Shown here piece after piece: positions 26,816-35,416 of a DNA stretch of 48,863 bases. Every line of letters begins with the position of its first letter. The first letter of the stretch is position 1. Source of the stretch: Bacteroidota bacterium. Its GTDB lineage: Bacteria; Bacteroidota; Rhodothermia; Rhodothermales; Rubricoccaceae. The DNA lies in NCBI GenBank assembly GCA_022561755.1, contig JADFQN010000005.1, positions 1-48,863 on the forward strand, read 5' to 3'. The notes under the pieces were generated by a model. That model was not told the DNA's origin, did not search any database, and saw only the letters and a list, made by a program, of their open reading frames with translations. The translations under genes were made by a program, and so were the position numbers.

Positions 26816-28317
26816 TAGTCGTTCTCCTCCTTCATCACGCCCATCTCAACCGGCACCGGATACTTCTCGGTGAAGCATGCATTGCAGTAGTGGCTGCTGT
26901 CTTCGTGGGCCTCTTCTACGGCTTGCATCATGCCGTCAACGGATAGGTAAGCGAGCGAATCGGCGCCTAGCCACGCGGCGATTTCCTTGATGGAGCCTTT
27001 GCGGTTGGCCACGAGTTCTTCGTGGCTGGGGAAGTCCATCCCGTAGAAACACGGGGCAATGACGGGCGGGCTAGCCACGCGGAAGTGAACCTCTTTGGCT
27101 CCTGCATCGCGGACCATTTTGACCAGATGCCGCGCTGTCGTCCCGCGAACGATGGAATCGTCCACCATCACCACTACGCGGTCCTTGAGGACGCCGCTGA
27201 CGGTATTGAACTTGGTTTTGACCTTCATCTCGCGCGAGTCCTGCCCCGGACTGATGAATGTGCGACCGACGTAGTGATTGCGGATAAGGCCGATATCGAG
27301 CTTGCACTTGCGGCCCATTTTGTTCGACTCCGACACGTAGCCGATGGCCGCGGTGTTCGATGAATCCGGGACGGCCATGACAATGGGGCGCTTCTCCCCT
27401 TTCTCCTTCACCGGTACGGGCGCATCGTGGGCCAGCTTCTTGCCCATCTTGCGGCGCACCTTGTCCACCATCTCGCCGAAGATCATCGAGTCCGGCCGCG
27501 AGAAATAAACATACTCGAACACGCACTGGCTGACGCCGTGTTTGCGGGGCAGGCAAACGCCGTCGAAATCACCACCTGTTTCCACGCGTTCGATTCCGGC
27601 TCGGTCGATGACGACAATCTCGCCGGGCTTGACGTCGCGAATGTACACGGCGCCGAGGAGGTCGAAGGCGCAGGTTTCCGAGGCAACGCCGTAGGCCACG
27701 CTGCCGTCCGGACGCTCGAATCGGCCTAGAGCAAGTGGCCGGAAGCCATTCGGGTCGCGCACTGCAATCAGGGTGTCGTCGGTCAGGATGACTAGGGAGA
27801 AGGCTCCTTGCACCTGATGGAGGGCATCGACAATGCGGAGGATGGGGCCGCTGCTCTCGCTCTGCGCAGCGAGGTGGAGGATGAGCTCCGTGTCCGACGA
27901 AGAGTTGAACAGCGTGCCCCGTGCCACGAGTGCCTCGCGGATGGAGCGAGCGTTGGAGAGGTTGCCGTTGTGCGCAAGAGCGAGATTGCCCTCCTGATAG
28001 TGGACGACGAGCGGCTGGATGTTCGCCGGATTGGTGGCGCTGCCGCTGGTGGAGTACCTCGTGTGCCCGATCGCGCTGTCGCCGAGCAGCGTTGTCTCAA
28101 AGAGGCTTGGGTCGTTAAACACATCCAGTACGAGCCCAAAATCCTTGTGGTGGGGCATCGCGTGCCGCCCCTTGGCCTCATCAAACGTGGATGTGACAAT
28201 CCCCGCCGATTCTTGCCCACGGTGCTGTAACGCGTGCAGGCCGAAGTAGGTCAGCCGCGCGGCTTCGGGGTGGTTAAAGATGCCGAAGAGGCCGCAGTGG
28301 TCGCGGGCTTTGTCCAT
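26815..28317 (-). CDS. purF: amidophosphoribosyltransferase
   Basis: A 500-aa enzyme for the first step of purine synthesis: PRPP plus glutamine gives 5-phosphoribosylamine. A seven-residue propeptide precedes the Ntn nucleophile Cys8 (HCGLFGIFNH). The glutaminase domain has HALQHRGQESAGIV and IGHTRYSTSG. The PRPP-binding loop is VMVDDSIVRGTTARHLV. Four cysteines consistent with a 4Fe-4S cluster occur at SQCVFEYVYF, APCFYGMDF and HYCNACF, as in the Bacillus-type enzyme. ATG at 28317. No other pur gene adjoins it. Regulation by feedback nucleotides is expected from the family. Confidence 0.95.
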   Translation of the reverse strand: MDKARDHCGLFGIFNHPEAARLTYFGLHALQHRGQESAGIVTSTFDEAKGRHAMPHHKDFGLVLDVFNDPSLFETTLLGDSAIGHTRYSTSGSATNPANIQPLVVHYQEGNLALAHNGNLSNARSIREALVARGTLFNSSSDTELILHLAAQSESSGPILRIVDALHQVQGAFSLVILTDDTLIAVRDPNGFRPLALGRFERPDGSVAYGVASETCAFDLLGAVYIRDVKPGEIVVIDRAGIERVETGGDFDGVCLPRKHGVSQCVFEYVYFSRPDSMIFGEMVDKVRRKMGKKLAHDAPVPVKEKGEKRPIVMAVPDSSNTAAIGYVSESNKMGRKCKLDIGLIRNHYVGRTFISPGQDSREMKVKTKFNTVSGVLKDRVVVMVDDSIVRGTTARHLVKMVRDAGAKEVHFRVASPPVIAPCFYGMDFPSHEELVANRKGSIKEIAAWLGADSLAYLSVDGMMQAVEEAHEDSSHYCNACFTEKYPVPVEMGVMKEEND

Positions 28318-28390
28318 CTCGCTGCACGGTGGCTAAGGCAGAAGTTAGCGGCTTTTCCGGCGCGCGTCGACGAATCTTTCGGGCAAACAC

Positions 28391-28813
28391 CTACAGCACG
28401 ATGAGCCCCGCGGCCAGCAGCACTCCAACCGCATCGGCCACAAGATCGCGGGTGCAGAAGTGAGGCGTATTCGGCCGCTGGCTATCCATCACCTCTTTCA
28501 GAATGCCTGCGGTCAACGCCGTTATCATGGCGAGCGGCAGGGCTTCTCCTTCCGCCAGTTCGAGTTTGTTCTCGAACACATACTGCGACGACAGTGTGAT
28601 GAGGAAGCTCGCTCCGACATGAAGGGCCTTGTCGCGGGCAAGCCACTCATCTACCGGCGTGGCGACTTCAATCGTATCCACGTGCGCAGGCTCAAGCGTA
28701 CGGCCTTCCCAACTCCAACTGGTGTAGTTCGCTGTCTGCGCTGAAGCCACGGACGTGAACAGAACGAGCGCCAACGCTCCTGCAAGATTCGACGCTGACG
28801 GCCTGAGCGACAT
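28391..28813 (-). CDS. YfiM/DUF2279-like small membrane protein
   Basis: A 140-aa protein with a signal peptide (LALVLFTSVASAQ) and two or three hydrophobic segments. The conserved core is WLARDKALHVGASFLITL, then ITALTAGILKEVMDSQRP and HFCTRDLVADAVGVLLA. This D-K-x-x-H / K-E-x-x-D / D-L-x-A-D pattern is the one seen in YfiM-type and VanZ-like envelope proteins. No enzymatic role can be stated. It lies directly downstream of, and two bases from, a small signal-peptide protein gene on the same strand, so the two are probably co-transcribed with the NSS transporter. Confidence 0.65.
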   Translation of the reverse strand: MSLRPSASNLAGALALVLFTSVASAQTANYTSWSWEGRTLEPAHVDTIEVATPVDEWLARDKALHVGASFLITLSSQYVFENKLELAEGEALPLAMITALTAGILKEVMDSQRPNTPHFCTRDLVADAVGVLLAAGLIVL

Positions 28814-28815
28814 CG

Positions 28816-29262
28816 CTACGTGTCCATCGGCATCTGATACCCTTCGTCCGGCATCTCGCCGCCGAGCAGCTTGCCCATCGCAAAGCCCGCGCCGCCGAAG
28901 AGAATTGTGCCCGCGATAATCAGAATGAAGATGCCCGAAGCCGGGTAGCTGTCGTACCGCACGGAGACGTTTTGGGACGTACCGTTCGATGTGGTCATCG
29001 TGGCGACGCCGGCCTGTGTGGGCGTCCAGGTAAAGGTCTGGCCGGATACATGAAGCGTTACGGTATCCGAGATAGCACTGTTGGGCCGCCAGATGACCTG
29101 CACGTGCTCGGCGAAGCTATCCAGCGTGACAACGGTGGCGTGGCCTTTTATTGGGTCGGCTGGTTCCTCGTTTTCAACCGGCGCAGGTTGAAACGTGATT
29201 TGTCCGGCAGCCGGGAGTGTTACGGCGAAGACGAGAAGAAGCAGTGCAAGGGTGCGAAGCAT
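28816..29262 (-). CDS. small exported protein with C-terminal membrane segment, unrecognised
   Basis: A 148-aa protein with an N-terminal signal peptide (MLRTLALLLLVFAVTLPAAG), a beta-rich extracytoplasmic part of about 85 residues (TVTLHVSGQTFTWTPTQAGV, an Ig-like pattern) and one hydrophobic span near the C terminus (GIFILIIAGTILFGGAGFAM). I do not recognise the family. Its start lies three bases after the NSS transporter stop and its end two bases before the next gene, so the three form a compact minus-strand operon. Confidence 0.7.
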   Translation of the reverse strand: MLRTLALLLLVFAVTLPAAGQITFQPAPVENEEPADPIKGHATVVTLDSFAEHVQVIWRPNSAISDTVTLHVSGQTFTWTPTQAGVATMTTSNGTSQNVSVRYDSYPASGIFILIIAGTILFGGAGFAMGKLLGGEMPDEGYQMPMDT

Positions 29263-29265
29263 GGG

Positions 29266-30834
29266 TCAGGCCGGGTTGGAGACGTTATGAGGATCGTGGT
29301 CGTGCGCTGGGCGGTTCGTAAGAACGGCCGACATGACGAGCGTTGAGATGATCCAGACGACCGGGATGGCAGCCGGAAGCCAGCCAAAACTGCCAAAGTC
29401 GGTGTCAGATTGGTAAAGACCACCTGAGAGATCCTGCCACAACGTTCCCCCGATGACAAGGCTGAGGATGATTGGGATGACGAACTTGATCTGCACATTG
29501 AACCACTTCCCGAGTGTGAACTTCGAGTGCTCGTTGACGAAGGTGCGGAGCTTGTCGGCGCCGAGCACCCAGCCAATCATTACACATTCAATCAGCCCGC
29601 CAATCAGGAGGCTGTAACTGAAGGCCCAGTGGTCCAGCATGTCGAGCAATGAAAAGCCGAGCGTGCCGCCGCTTGAGATTGCGGGATCAATAACCTGCGG
29701 AAGCGCAAAGGCCAGAGACCCGATGATGCCTGGAAACATTACGAGGGCGAGAGCCTTTGTGCGCGAAATACCCAACTTGTCGATAAGGGGAGAGGCGATT
29801 CCCTCTACCAGCGACACTGCGCTCGTCAGGCCGGCTATCACAAGGAGCAGGAAGAAAAACACACCGAAGCCTTTAATCCAGAACGGAAACTCTGCGATGC
29901 CCTGTGGAATGACGAAGAACGAGAGCGAAAGCGTCCCTCCCGAGGGAACGATGGCGAAGGCGAACAGCATAGAGAAGATGGCGACGCCGGCGATGAACTC
30001 GAATCCGCAGTTCAGAAAACTGACCACCATCGAGTTGTTGATCTGGTCGGCGTCTTTGGGTAGGTAGCTCGCGTAAGCCGTCATCGTGCCGAGGCCCAGT
30101 GACAGCGAAAAGAACATCTGCGCAAACGCTCCCTGCCATACGTTCACATCCATGATGCCGTCCATGTTGGGAGTGAAGAGGTAGAGCATGCCGTCCACGC
30201 CGCCGTTGAGCGTGAGGCCGCGCACGATCAGCACGACCATAAACAGCCACATCAGCGGCACGAAAATGCGGACGGCTGCTTCAATGGTTTTCGTCCCGCG
30301 CCAAAGAATCAGAATGGTCATCGCCCAGATGGCGGCGACGGAGAGCATCGGCGCCCACGTGGCAATCATCCCAAAGAAATAGACCGTGGCGTTTGGCCCA
30401 TCGGATGGCGAGTCCATGCCCGCAAAAGGCGCGATGGCCGGATCGGTAAGGAGCCCGCCGAAGGCGCCCACGAGCATCGTCAGCGCCCAGCCGAGGATGG
30501 TGATGTAATACATCGTGATGAAGAGGGCGCACGAAATCGTCCACCACCCTGCGTACTCGCCTTTCTTCCCCACGAGTTGGCGCATGGCTACGGGGAATGA
30601 CTTGCCTGTCATCGTGCCTAGCGAGAACTCGATGATCATCACGGGGATGCCGAGCACAAACAACGCAATGAAGTAGGGCAGGTAGAAAGCCCCGCCGCCG
30701 AACTTGTAGGCGTTCGAGGCGAAGAAAACGATGTTACCGAGCCCAATGGCCGAGCCGGACGCCGCGAGGATGAATCCGATCTTGGATTTCCACGCGCCGC
30801 GGTCTTCGGCGGCGGTCCGGGTGAGTTCTGCCAC
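29266..30834 (-). CDS. sodium-dependent neurotransmitter-type transporter (NSS/SNF family)
   Basis: A 522-aa inner-membrane symporter with about 12 hydrophobic helices. The first helix contains KIGFILAASGSAIGLGNIVF and FGGGAFYLPYFIALFVLG, the unwound helix and Na+ site of this fold. Later landmarks are SLSLGLGTMTAYASYLPKDA (helix 6 and loop) and FLLLVIAGLTSAVSLVEGIA (helix 8 Na+ site). NSS members move amino acids or related amines with Na+; the substrate here is unknown. ATG at 30834. It is the first gene of a three-gene minus-strand unit. Confidence 0.93.
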   Translation of the reverse strand: MAELTRTAAEDRGAWKSKIGFILAASGSAIGLGNIVFFASNAYKFGGGAFYLPYFIALFVLGIPVMIIEFSLGTMTGKSFPVAMRQLVGKKGEYAGWWTISCALFITMYYITILGWALTMLVGAFGGLLTDPAIAPFAGMDSPSDGPNATVYFFGMIATWAPMLSVAAIWAMTILILWRGTKTIEAAVRIFVPLMWLFMVVLIVRGLTLNGGVDGMLYLFTPNMDGIMDVNVWQGAFAQMFFSLSLGLGTMTAYASYLPKDADQINNSMVVSFLNCGFEFIAGVAIFSMLFAFAIVPSGGTLSLSFFVIPQGIAEFPFWIKGFGVFFFLLLVIAGLTSAVSLVEGIASPLIDKLGISRTKALALVMFPGIIGSLAFALPQVIDPAISSGGTLGFSLLDMLDHWAFSYSLLIGGLIECVMIGWVLGADKLRTFVNEHSKFTLGKWFNVQIKFVIPIILSLVIGGTLWQDLSGGLYQSDTDFGSFGWLPAAIPVVWIISTLVMSAVLTNRPAHDHDPHNVSNPA

Positions 30835-31234
30835 GATGAGGTGGGTTGATGAACGCCGGGTGAAGCCGTGAAGCTACGGAGGAATGCTGAAAGATGAGGG
30901 CTGAACGGTGAAGCGAAGATGGAAGGGCGTAGAGACGACCCGCCGCGGCGTCTCAAGGGTGAAGGCGCTTTTGATCTTTGGGCTTCGTGCTTAGTGTTTG
31001 GGTTGGAAGGATGCAGGTTTAATGGTTGAAGGTTCGGGCTTTGTTCTTCGGGTGCGGTGTTGTAGCCACTGTCCCCTGACTCCTACCCCCTGACTCCTTC
31101 TCTGTTATCTGTTCTTAGTCAACAGTCCTCCGCATCGAGAAACCGTAAATACCGGGGAAACGGAAGAACTCAACGGGCAGCTATTTTGTTAAACGCGGCT
31201 GTTGGTGAACCTACCGACGCTTCGAACATCCATC
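30835..31234. other. intergenic region between divergent genes, with short repeats
   Basis: Divergent promoters for the NSS operon and hrcA should lie here. Two repeat types are visible: GGGTTGGAAGG-ATGCAGGTTTAATGG (31000-31025), a relative of the hairpin arm at 34441-34461, and a tandem CCCCTGACTCCT (31073-31097). I do not see a CIRCE operator (TTAGCACTC-N9-GAGTGCTAA), although an hrcA gene follows. Confidence 0.5.
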
Positions 31235-32311
31235 ATGGATAGAGCGGGACTTCATAAAGACAATGCCCTGACGGTACGCGAGCGTGAGATTTTGCGCCTC
31301 GTGGTGCAACGGTTCATCCACACGGCCGCGCCGGTCGGATCGACGACGCTCTCCAGAGAACCCGAGCTGGAACTGTCGAGCGCGTCGATCCGCAACACGA
31401 TGAGTTCGCTGGAGGCGCTGGGCTACCTCAATCATCCCCACACGTCGGCGGGGCGCGTGCCCACGCAGCAAGGATATCGGACGTATGTGGACGAGTTGAT
31501 GGATGTGGCCGGACTCACGAAGGACGAGGCCGCGTTACTCCGAGCCGGCGTAGAGCGTCGTCTGGGCGATCTCGATGTTGCCGCGCGCGAAACGAGCCGG
31601 TTGCTGGGCCGGCTGACCCAGTTGCTAGGCGTCGTGCTCACGCCGAGTCTCTCCACAGCCGTCCTGGAACGGCTGGACATCGTTCCGCTTTCTTCAACGC
31701 GGGTCATGTTCGTCATCGCGGTACGGAGCGGGCTTGCCCGGACGGTTATCGCGGAGCTGGACGGCGACGTGCCTGCGCGCGGCCTCGATACCATCGTGCA
31801 GCGCCTCAACGAGCGCCTGGCCGGCCTCACGCTCGATGAAATCCGCAAAACCGGCGCCGAGCGCGTGAAAGACCTTGGCCCAACCGACCCAACCGGCATT
31901 GTCCGCGTCGTGCTTCGCGATTCCTCCGTACTCTTCAGTGAAGCCGACGAGGCGAGCAGAACCACGATTGCGGGAACGCAGCACCTCCTCTCCCAACCCG
32001 AGTTTCAAGAGCCCGAGGAGATTCGTAATGTGATAGAACTAGCGGAGAGCGAAGACGTTGTGGTACATCTTTTGGAGAGTCCGGCGATGTTTGACCCGCA
32101 ACACCCCGAACGAGCCGTTGTTTTCATCGGTAGGGATATAGGGCGGGAGAAGACTTCAACCACGTCTTTCTCCATCGTGAAAGCCCATTATCTCTACGGA
32201 AACGCGATGGGCGCCGTGGGTGTTATTGGGCCAACGCGCATGGACTATCCGCGCGCCGTTGCCCTCGTAGAACACGTAGCCCGTCTCCTCAACCACAGCG
32301 GCGATTCCTGA
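31235..32311 (+). CDS. hrcA: heat-inducible transcription repressor HrcA
   Basis: A 358-aa repressor of class I heat-shock genes. It has an N-terminal winged helix (LTVREREILRLVVQRFIHT, then PVGSTTLSREPELELSSAS and SIRNTMSSLEALGYLNHPHT) and the family motif TSAGRVPTQQGYRTYVDELM. The large GAF-like domain contains VLTPSLSTAVLERLDIVPLS and ends MGAVGVIGPTRMDYPRAVAL. The frame extends to a TTG at 31202, but the ATG at 31235 (MDRAGLHKDNAL) fits the family. First gene of hrcA-grpE-dnaJ; dnaK is not adjacent. The usual operator is not visible upstream, so autoregulation is not supported by the sequence shown. Confidence 0.94.
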   Translation: MDRAGLHKDNALTVREREILRLVVQRFIHTAAPVGSTTLSREPELELSSASIRNTMSSLEALGYLNHPHTSAGRVPTQQGYRTYVDELMDVAGLTKDEAALLRAGVERRLGDLDVAARETSRLLGRLTQLLGVVLTPSLSTAVLERLDIVPLSSTRVMFVIAVRSGLARTVIAELDGDVPARGLDTIVQRLNERLAGLTLDEIRKTGAERVKDLGPTDPTGIVRVVLRDSSVLFSEADEASRTTIAGTQHLLSQPEFQEPEEIRNVIELAESEDVVVHLLESPAMFDPQHPERAVVFIGRDIGREKTSTTSFSIVKAHYLYGNAMGAVGVIGPTRMDYPRAVALVEHVARLLNHSGDS

Positions 32312-32314
32312 TTG

Positions 32315-33001
32315 ATGCCCCAGCCGTCCCCCACTACGCCCCCCGGCCCACCCGCCGATACCTCGATGGATGCGCCGATCGACGCGCCGGCCGATGTGCC
32401 GGCCGATGATCAAGAGGAAACGCGGAACCAGGTGAAGCAGCAAATACAGATAGAAACGAACGAAGAAGCTAATGCAGAGGCCGCCGATGTGGCGCTCGCA
32501 GCCGTTGACGAATTGGCCGAACTTTCCGGCAACGTTGAGGAGCTTCAACAGGAAGTCAAAGACCTTCAGGAGCAAGTTCTTCGGCGCGCGGCGGAGTTCC
32601 AGAATTACCGGCGTCGTACCGAATCAGAACTCACCAGGACTGTGCAGTATGGCCGCGAAGAGGTGGTTCTGGCCTTGCTGGATGTCTTCGACGACTTGCG
32701 GCGCTCGCTTGGCGCAGCCGGCCAGGCCGCGCAGGTAGAGCAGACCGGCCCTGCGTTCAACGCGCTTAACGAAGGCGTGCAGCTTGTTTTCCAAAAGTTT
32801 ACGGATGCCCTTGCTTCGTTTGGTGTCGAGCCGATTCAGTCCATCGGGCAGCCCTTCGATGAGGAACTGCACGACGCCGTGATGCAACAACCGGCGCCCG
32901 ATTCCGAAACCGCATCGGGCACAGTGCTTGCGGAGATTCAGCCCGGCTACAGAATGGGCGAACGCGTCCTGCGCCACGCGCAGGTGGTTGTAGCGCAGTA
33001 A
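32315..33001 (+). CDS. grpE: nucleotide exchange factor GrpE
   Basis: A 228-aa cochaperone that exchanges ADP for ATP on DnaK. The first 60 residues are a Pro/Asp/Ala-rich low-complexity tail. Then comes a long coiled coil (DELAELSGNVEELQQEVKDL, QVLRRAAEFQNYRRRTESEL), and the family core QYGREEVVLALLDVFDDLRR. The C-terminal beta domain has QPFDEELHDAVMQQ and VLAEIQPGYRMGERVLRHAQ. The ATG at 32315 is three bases after the hrcA stop; a TTG directly before it is less likely. A repeat element separates this gene from dnaJ. Confidence 0.94.
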   Translation: MPQPSPTTPPGPPADTSMDAPIDAPADVPADDQEETRNQVKQQIQIETNEEANAEAADVALAAVDELAELSGNVEELQQEVKDLQEQVLRRAAEFQNYRRRTESELTRTVQYGREEVVLALLDVFDDLRRSLGAAGQAAQVEQTGPAFNALNEGVQLVFQKFTDALASFGVEPIQSIGQPFDEELHDAVMQQPAPDSETASGTVLAEIQPGYRMGERVLRHAQVVVAQ

Positions 33002-33025
33002 GCTTCGCCTCAAGTCCGCCTCCTT

Positions 33026-33187
33026 AGGAGGCTGTTGAAAAACCCCACCTGCCTGCGGCGCCGCCTCTTGAACGATCTCTACGTCGCGAAATACTCAACG
33101 AATCACCGATTCGCCTACGATTTAGCGCCTTGATCTCGGCCAAGATTCGCACGCCTCGCTGACGGCGTAGTATATCAACAGCCTCTT
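33026..33187. repeat. MITE-like inverted-repeat element, copy 3, between grpE and dnaJ
   Basis: The left end AGGAGGCTGTTGAA (33026-33039) and right end TCAACAGCCTCTT (33175-33187) are inverted repeats. The body is the most diverged and shortest of the three copies (about 162 bases) but keeps GAATCACCGATTCG and GCGCCTTGATCTC. It sits within the hrcA-grpE-dnaJ operon, 20 bases before the dnaJ start. Confidence 0.78.
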
Positions 33188-33207
33188 CGCTGATTACACC
33201 CCCCGAC

Positions 33208-34407
33208 ATGCCGATCGACACATCGACCCGCGATTACTACGACGTGCTTGGGGTAACTCGGACGGCCGCGCCCGCCGAGATCAAGAAGGCGTATCGAAAG
33301 ATGGCCATGAAGTATCACCCGGATCGAAATCCGGGCGATGCAGAGGCTGAGGCCATGTTCAAGGAGGCCGCTGAGGCCTACGAAGCCCTCTCCGACCCCG
33401 ATAAGCGCGCGCGCTACGACCGCTTTGGGAGGGCTGGGCTCGGCGGTGCGGCCGGCGGATCGGGCGGAGGGCCGGGCTTCACCGACATCTCGGACATTTT
33501 CTCAGCCTTCTCCGACATATTTGGTGGCGGAGGCAGCGCGCCCGGTGGCGGCTTCGATGACGTATTCGGCCGCACAAGGCGGCGGCGTGGCCAGGGACGC
33601 CCGGGTTCTGACCTGCGCGTTCGCCTGAGTCTCTCACTGGAAGAAATCGCTGAGGGTGCTGAGCGGCAACTAAAGATGCGCAAGTTCACCGAGTGCGAGC
33701 ACTGCAAGGGTTCGGGTGCCGAGCAGGGTATGGACGGGTACGAGTCGTGCGCCACATGCGGCGGCTCGGGCGAACTTCGGCAGGTCTCCAATTCGTTCTT
33801 CGGCCAGTTTGTGAACGTGCAGCCGTGCCCCACCTGCCAGGGCGAGGGGCGCACCATTACCGAAAAATGCACCGTGTGCCACGGCAATGGGCGCGTGAAA
33901 GGCGAAGAGACGATCGCGATAGAGGTGCCTGCGGGCGTAGGCCACGGCCACTATTTGCAAATCCGTGGCGCAGGCAATGCCGGTTTGCGTCGTGGCCCGG
34001 CCGGCAATCTCCGCGTGGAAATTGAGGAGAAGCCCCACGAGTTCTTTACGCGCGACGGCCTCGACATCTTCTACGACCTCTACCTCTCCGTTCCGGACGC
34101 CGCCCTCGGTAGCGAGGTGGAGGTACCCACGCTCAAGGGCCGCGCTAAGCTCCAGATTGATGCGGGCATCCAGGGCGGGCGTGTGCTGCGGATGCGCGAA
34201 CGAGGTATCCCGGAGCTCGGAGGCGGCAGCCGCCGGGGCGACCAGATGGTGCGCGTCCACGTTTGGACTCCCCAAAACCTCACGCCCGAATTGAAGGAAC
34301 TCATGGGAACGTTGCGCTTTGAGGAGCCCTTCCAGCCGAAGCCGCAAGACCATGCGAAAGGCAAGTCGTTCTTCAGCCGCGTGCGGGATGCGTTTCGGGA
34401 AGGCTAG
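33208..34407 (+). CDS. dnaJ: chaperone DnaJ
   Basis: A 399-aa Hsp40 that stimulates DnaK ATPase. J domain with [18 protein letters not shown] (HPD motif). A Gly/Phe-rich linker with [20 protein letters not shown]. Four CxxCxGxG zinc repeats: [33 protein letters not shown] substrate-binding C-terminal half including [23 protein letters not shown] start at 33208, twenty bases after repeat copy 3. Co-transcription with hrcA and grpE is likely but must read through that element. Confidence 0.96.
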   Translation: MPIDTSTRDYYDVLGVTRTAAPAEIKKAYRKMAMKYHPDRNPGDAEAEAMFKEAAEAYEALSDPDKRARYDRFGRAGLGGAAGGSGGGPGFTDISDIFSAFSDIFGGGGSAPGGGFDDVFGRTRRRRGQGRPGSDLRVRLSLSLEEIAEGAERQLKMRKFTECEHCKGSGAEQGMDGYESCATCGGSGELRQVSNSFFGQFVNVQPCPTCQGEGRTITEKCTVCHGNGRVKGEETIAIEVPAGVGHGHYLQIRGAGNAGLRRGPAGNLRVEIEEKPHEFFTRDGLDIFYDLYLSVPDAALGSEVEVPTLKGRAKLQIDAGIQGGRVLRMRERGIPELGGGSRRGDQMVRVHVWTPQNLTPELKELMGTLRFEEPFQPKPQDHAKGKSFFSRVRDAFREG

Positions 34408-34440
34408 GAGGCTGAATGCTGAATTCTGAACCGTGAAATT

Positions 34441-34504
34441 GGGTTAGAAGGTTGCAGGTTTGATGGTCCAACCTTCAACCTTCAAACCTGCAACCTTCCA
34501 ACCC
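34441..34504. repeat. long near-perfect hairpin between convergent genes
   Basis: GGGTTAGAAGGTTGCAGGTTT (34441-34461) pairs with 34484-34504 except at one position, with a 22-base loop that itself contains AACCTTCAACCTTC. A relative of one arm occurs at 31000-31025. It lies between dnaJ and the convergent TIGR02757 gene and could stop transcripts from both sides. Pyrimidine-rich heptad-type DNA continues at 34546-34597, related to the flanks of the four-helix-bundle gene. Confidence 0.7.
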
Positions 34505-34603
34505 GACCCACAAATCTCGAATCCTCAGGAACGACGTAGAGCCACTTCGCCCTCCACCCTTTTCCCCTTCTCACTTTACCCTTCACCCTTCCCCCATCAT
34601 CAT

Positions 34604-35416
34604 TCAGACCTCGACTGGGATCTCTTTTCCTTCGTACGCGCCGAGGCCGAACAGGGCAAAATCGTACCGCGTCGGATCGTTCGCACACAGCGCCCGGCAT
34701 CGTTCCGTGAGTTCGAGTGTGGCCCTCCAATCGTCCTGCTTTCGTTCCAAGAGACCCAGCGCCCGAGCTTGCCGGCCGGTATGCACATCCAGTGGTAAAA
34801 CGAGCTGTGCTGGGGATACTGACGTCCACAGCCCCAGGTCTACTGGGCCCGGGCGCACCATCCACCGAGCGTACAACGCCAGTCGCTTGCACGCGCTTCC
34901 TGAAGAAGGGCGGGGGAGATGCTTCCTCATGCGCCGAGGCGTCTCGGGAACGATGGACAGCAGCGTGTCCGAAAACCCCTGAATGGCCGGGCCGATGTGC
35001 TCCGCGTTCACCGGAAGGGAGGCCGCGAACAGCTTCTCCAGCGATCCATAGTCATGGAGCACAGCCTGGAGCGCCTTCACCAGTGCCACTGCGTCGTCCG
35101 GCCGAAAGGTGCGGTGCTTGAAGGAAGCGAGCCGCTCCGCATCGCGTACCGGGTTGAAACCCCGGACGAAGGCATAGGGTTTGAAGTCCATGCGCTCGGC
35201 CAGTTCGGCGAGCTTGTTCAGGATGGTTGCTCGCCGCCCCCATGCCAGCAGCGCGGCGAACAAGCCAATCACCTCCTGGTCACGCGGGTCGTCGAAAGCG
35301 TGGGGGAAGGCGATGGGGTCGTCGGCGATGAACGCAGGGCGTTCGTAGCGAGCGACGAGGTCGTCCAGATAATCCCGTAGCTCGTTCGCCGGTACGGGGC
35401 TGAGGTGCTCAAGCAT
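34604..35416 (-). CDS. TIGR02757 family protein
   Basis: A 270-aa protein of a family typical of Bacteroidota and some other phyla. Visible family segments are LDDLVARYERPAFIADDPIA, DQEVIGLFAALLAWGRRATI, KACKR-type core at GSACKRLALYARWMVRP, LVLPLDVHTGRQARALGLL and RYDFALFGLGAYEGKE. The fold resembles helix-hairpin-helix DNA glycosylases, but no activity is established. Longer starts at 35461 or 35428 exist; ATG at 35416 overlaps the end of the DUF4342 gene by eight bases, suggesting coupled translation. Confidence 0.85.
   Translation of the reverse strand: MLEHLSPVPANELRDYLDDLVARYERPAFIADDPIAFPHAFDDPRDQEVIGLFAALLAWGRRATILNKLAELAERMDFKPYAFVRGFNPVRDAERLASFKHRTFRPDDAVALVKALQAVLHDYGSLEKLFAASLPVNAEHIGPAIQGFSDTLLSIVPETPRRMRKHLPRPSSGSACKRLALYARWMVRPGPVDLGLWTSVSPAQLVLPLDVHTGRQARALGLLERKQDDWRATLELTERCRALCANDPTRYDFALFGLGAYEGKEIPVEV

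Noticed and set aside
30835-31234. CIRCE operator upstream of hrcA
   Set aside because: Searched for the inverted repeat by eye and found no match.
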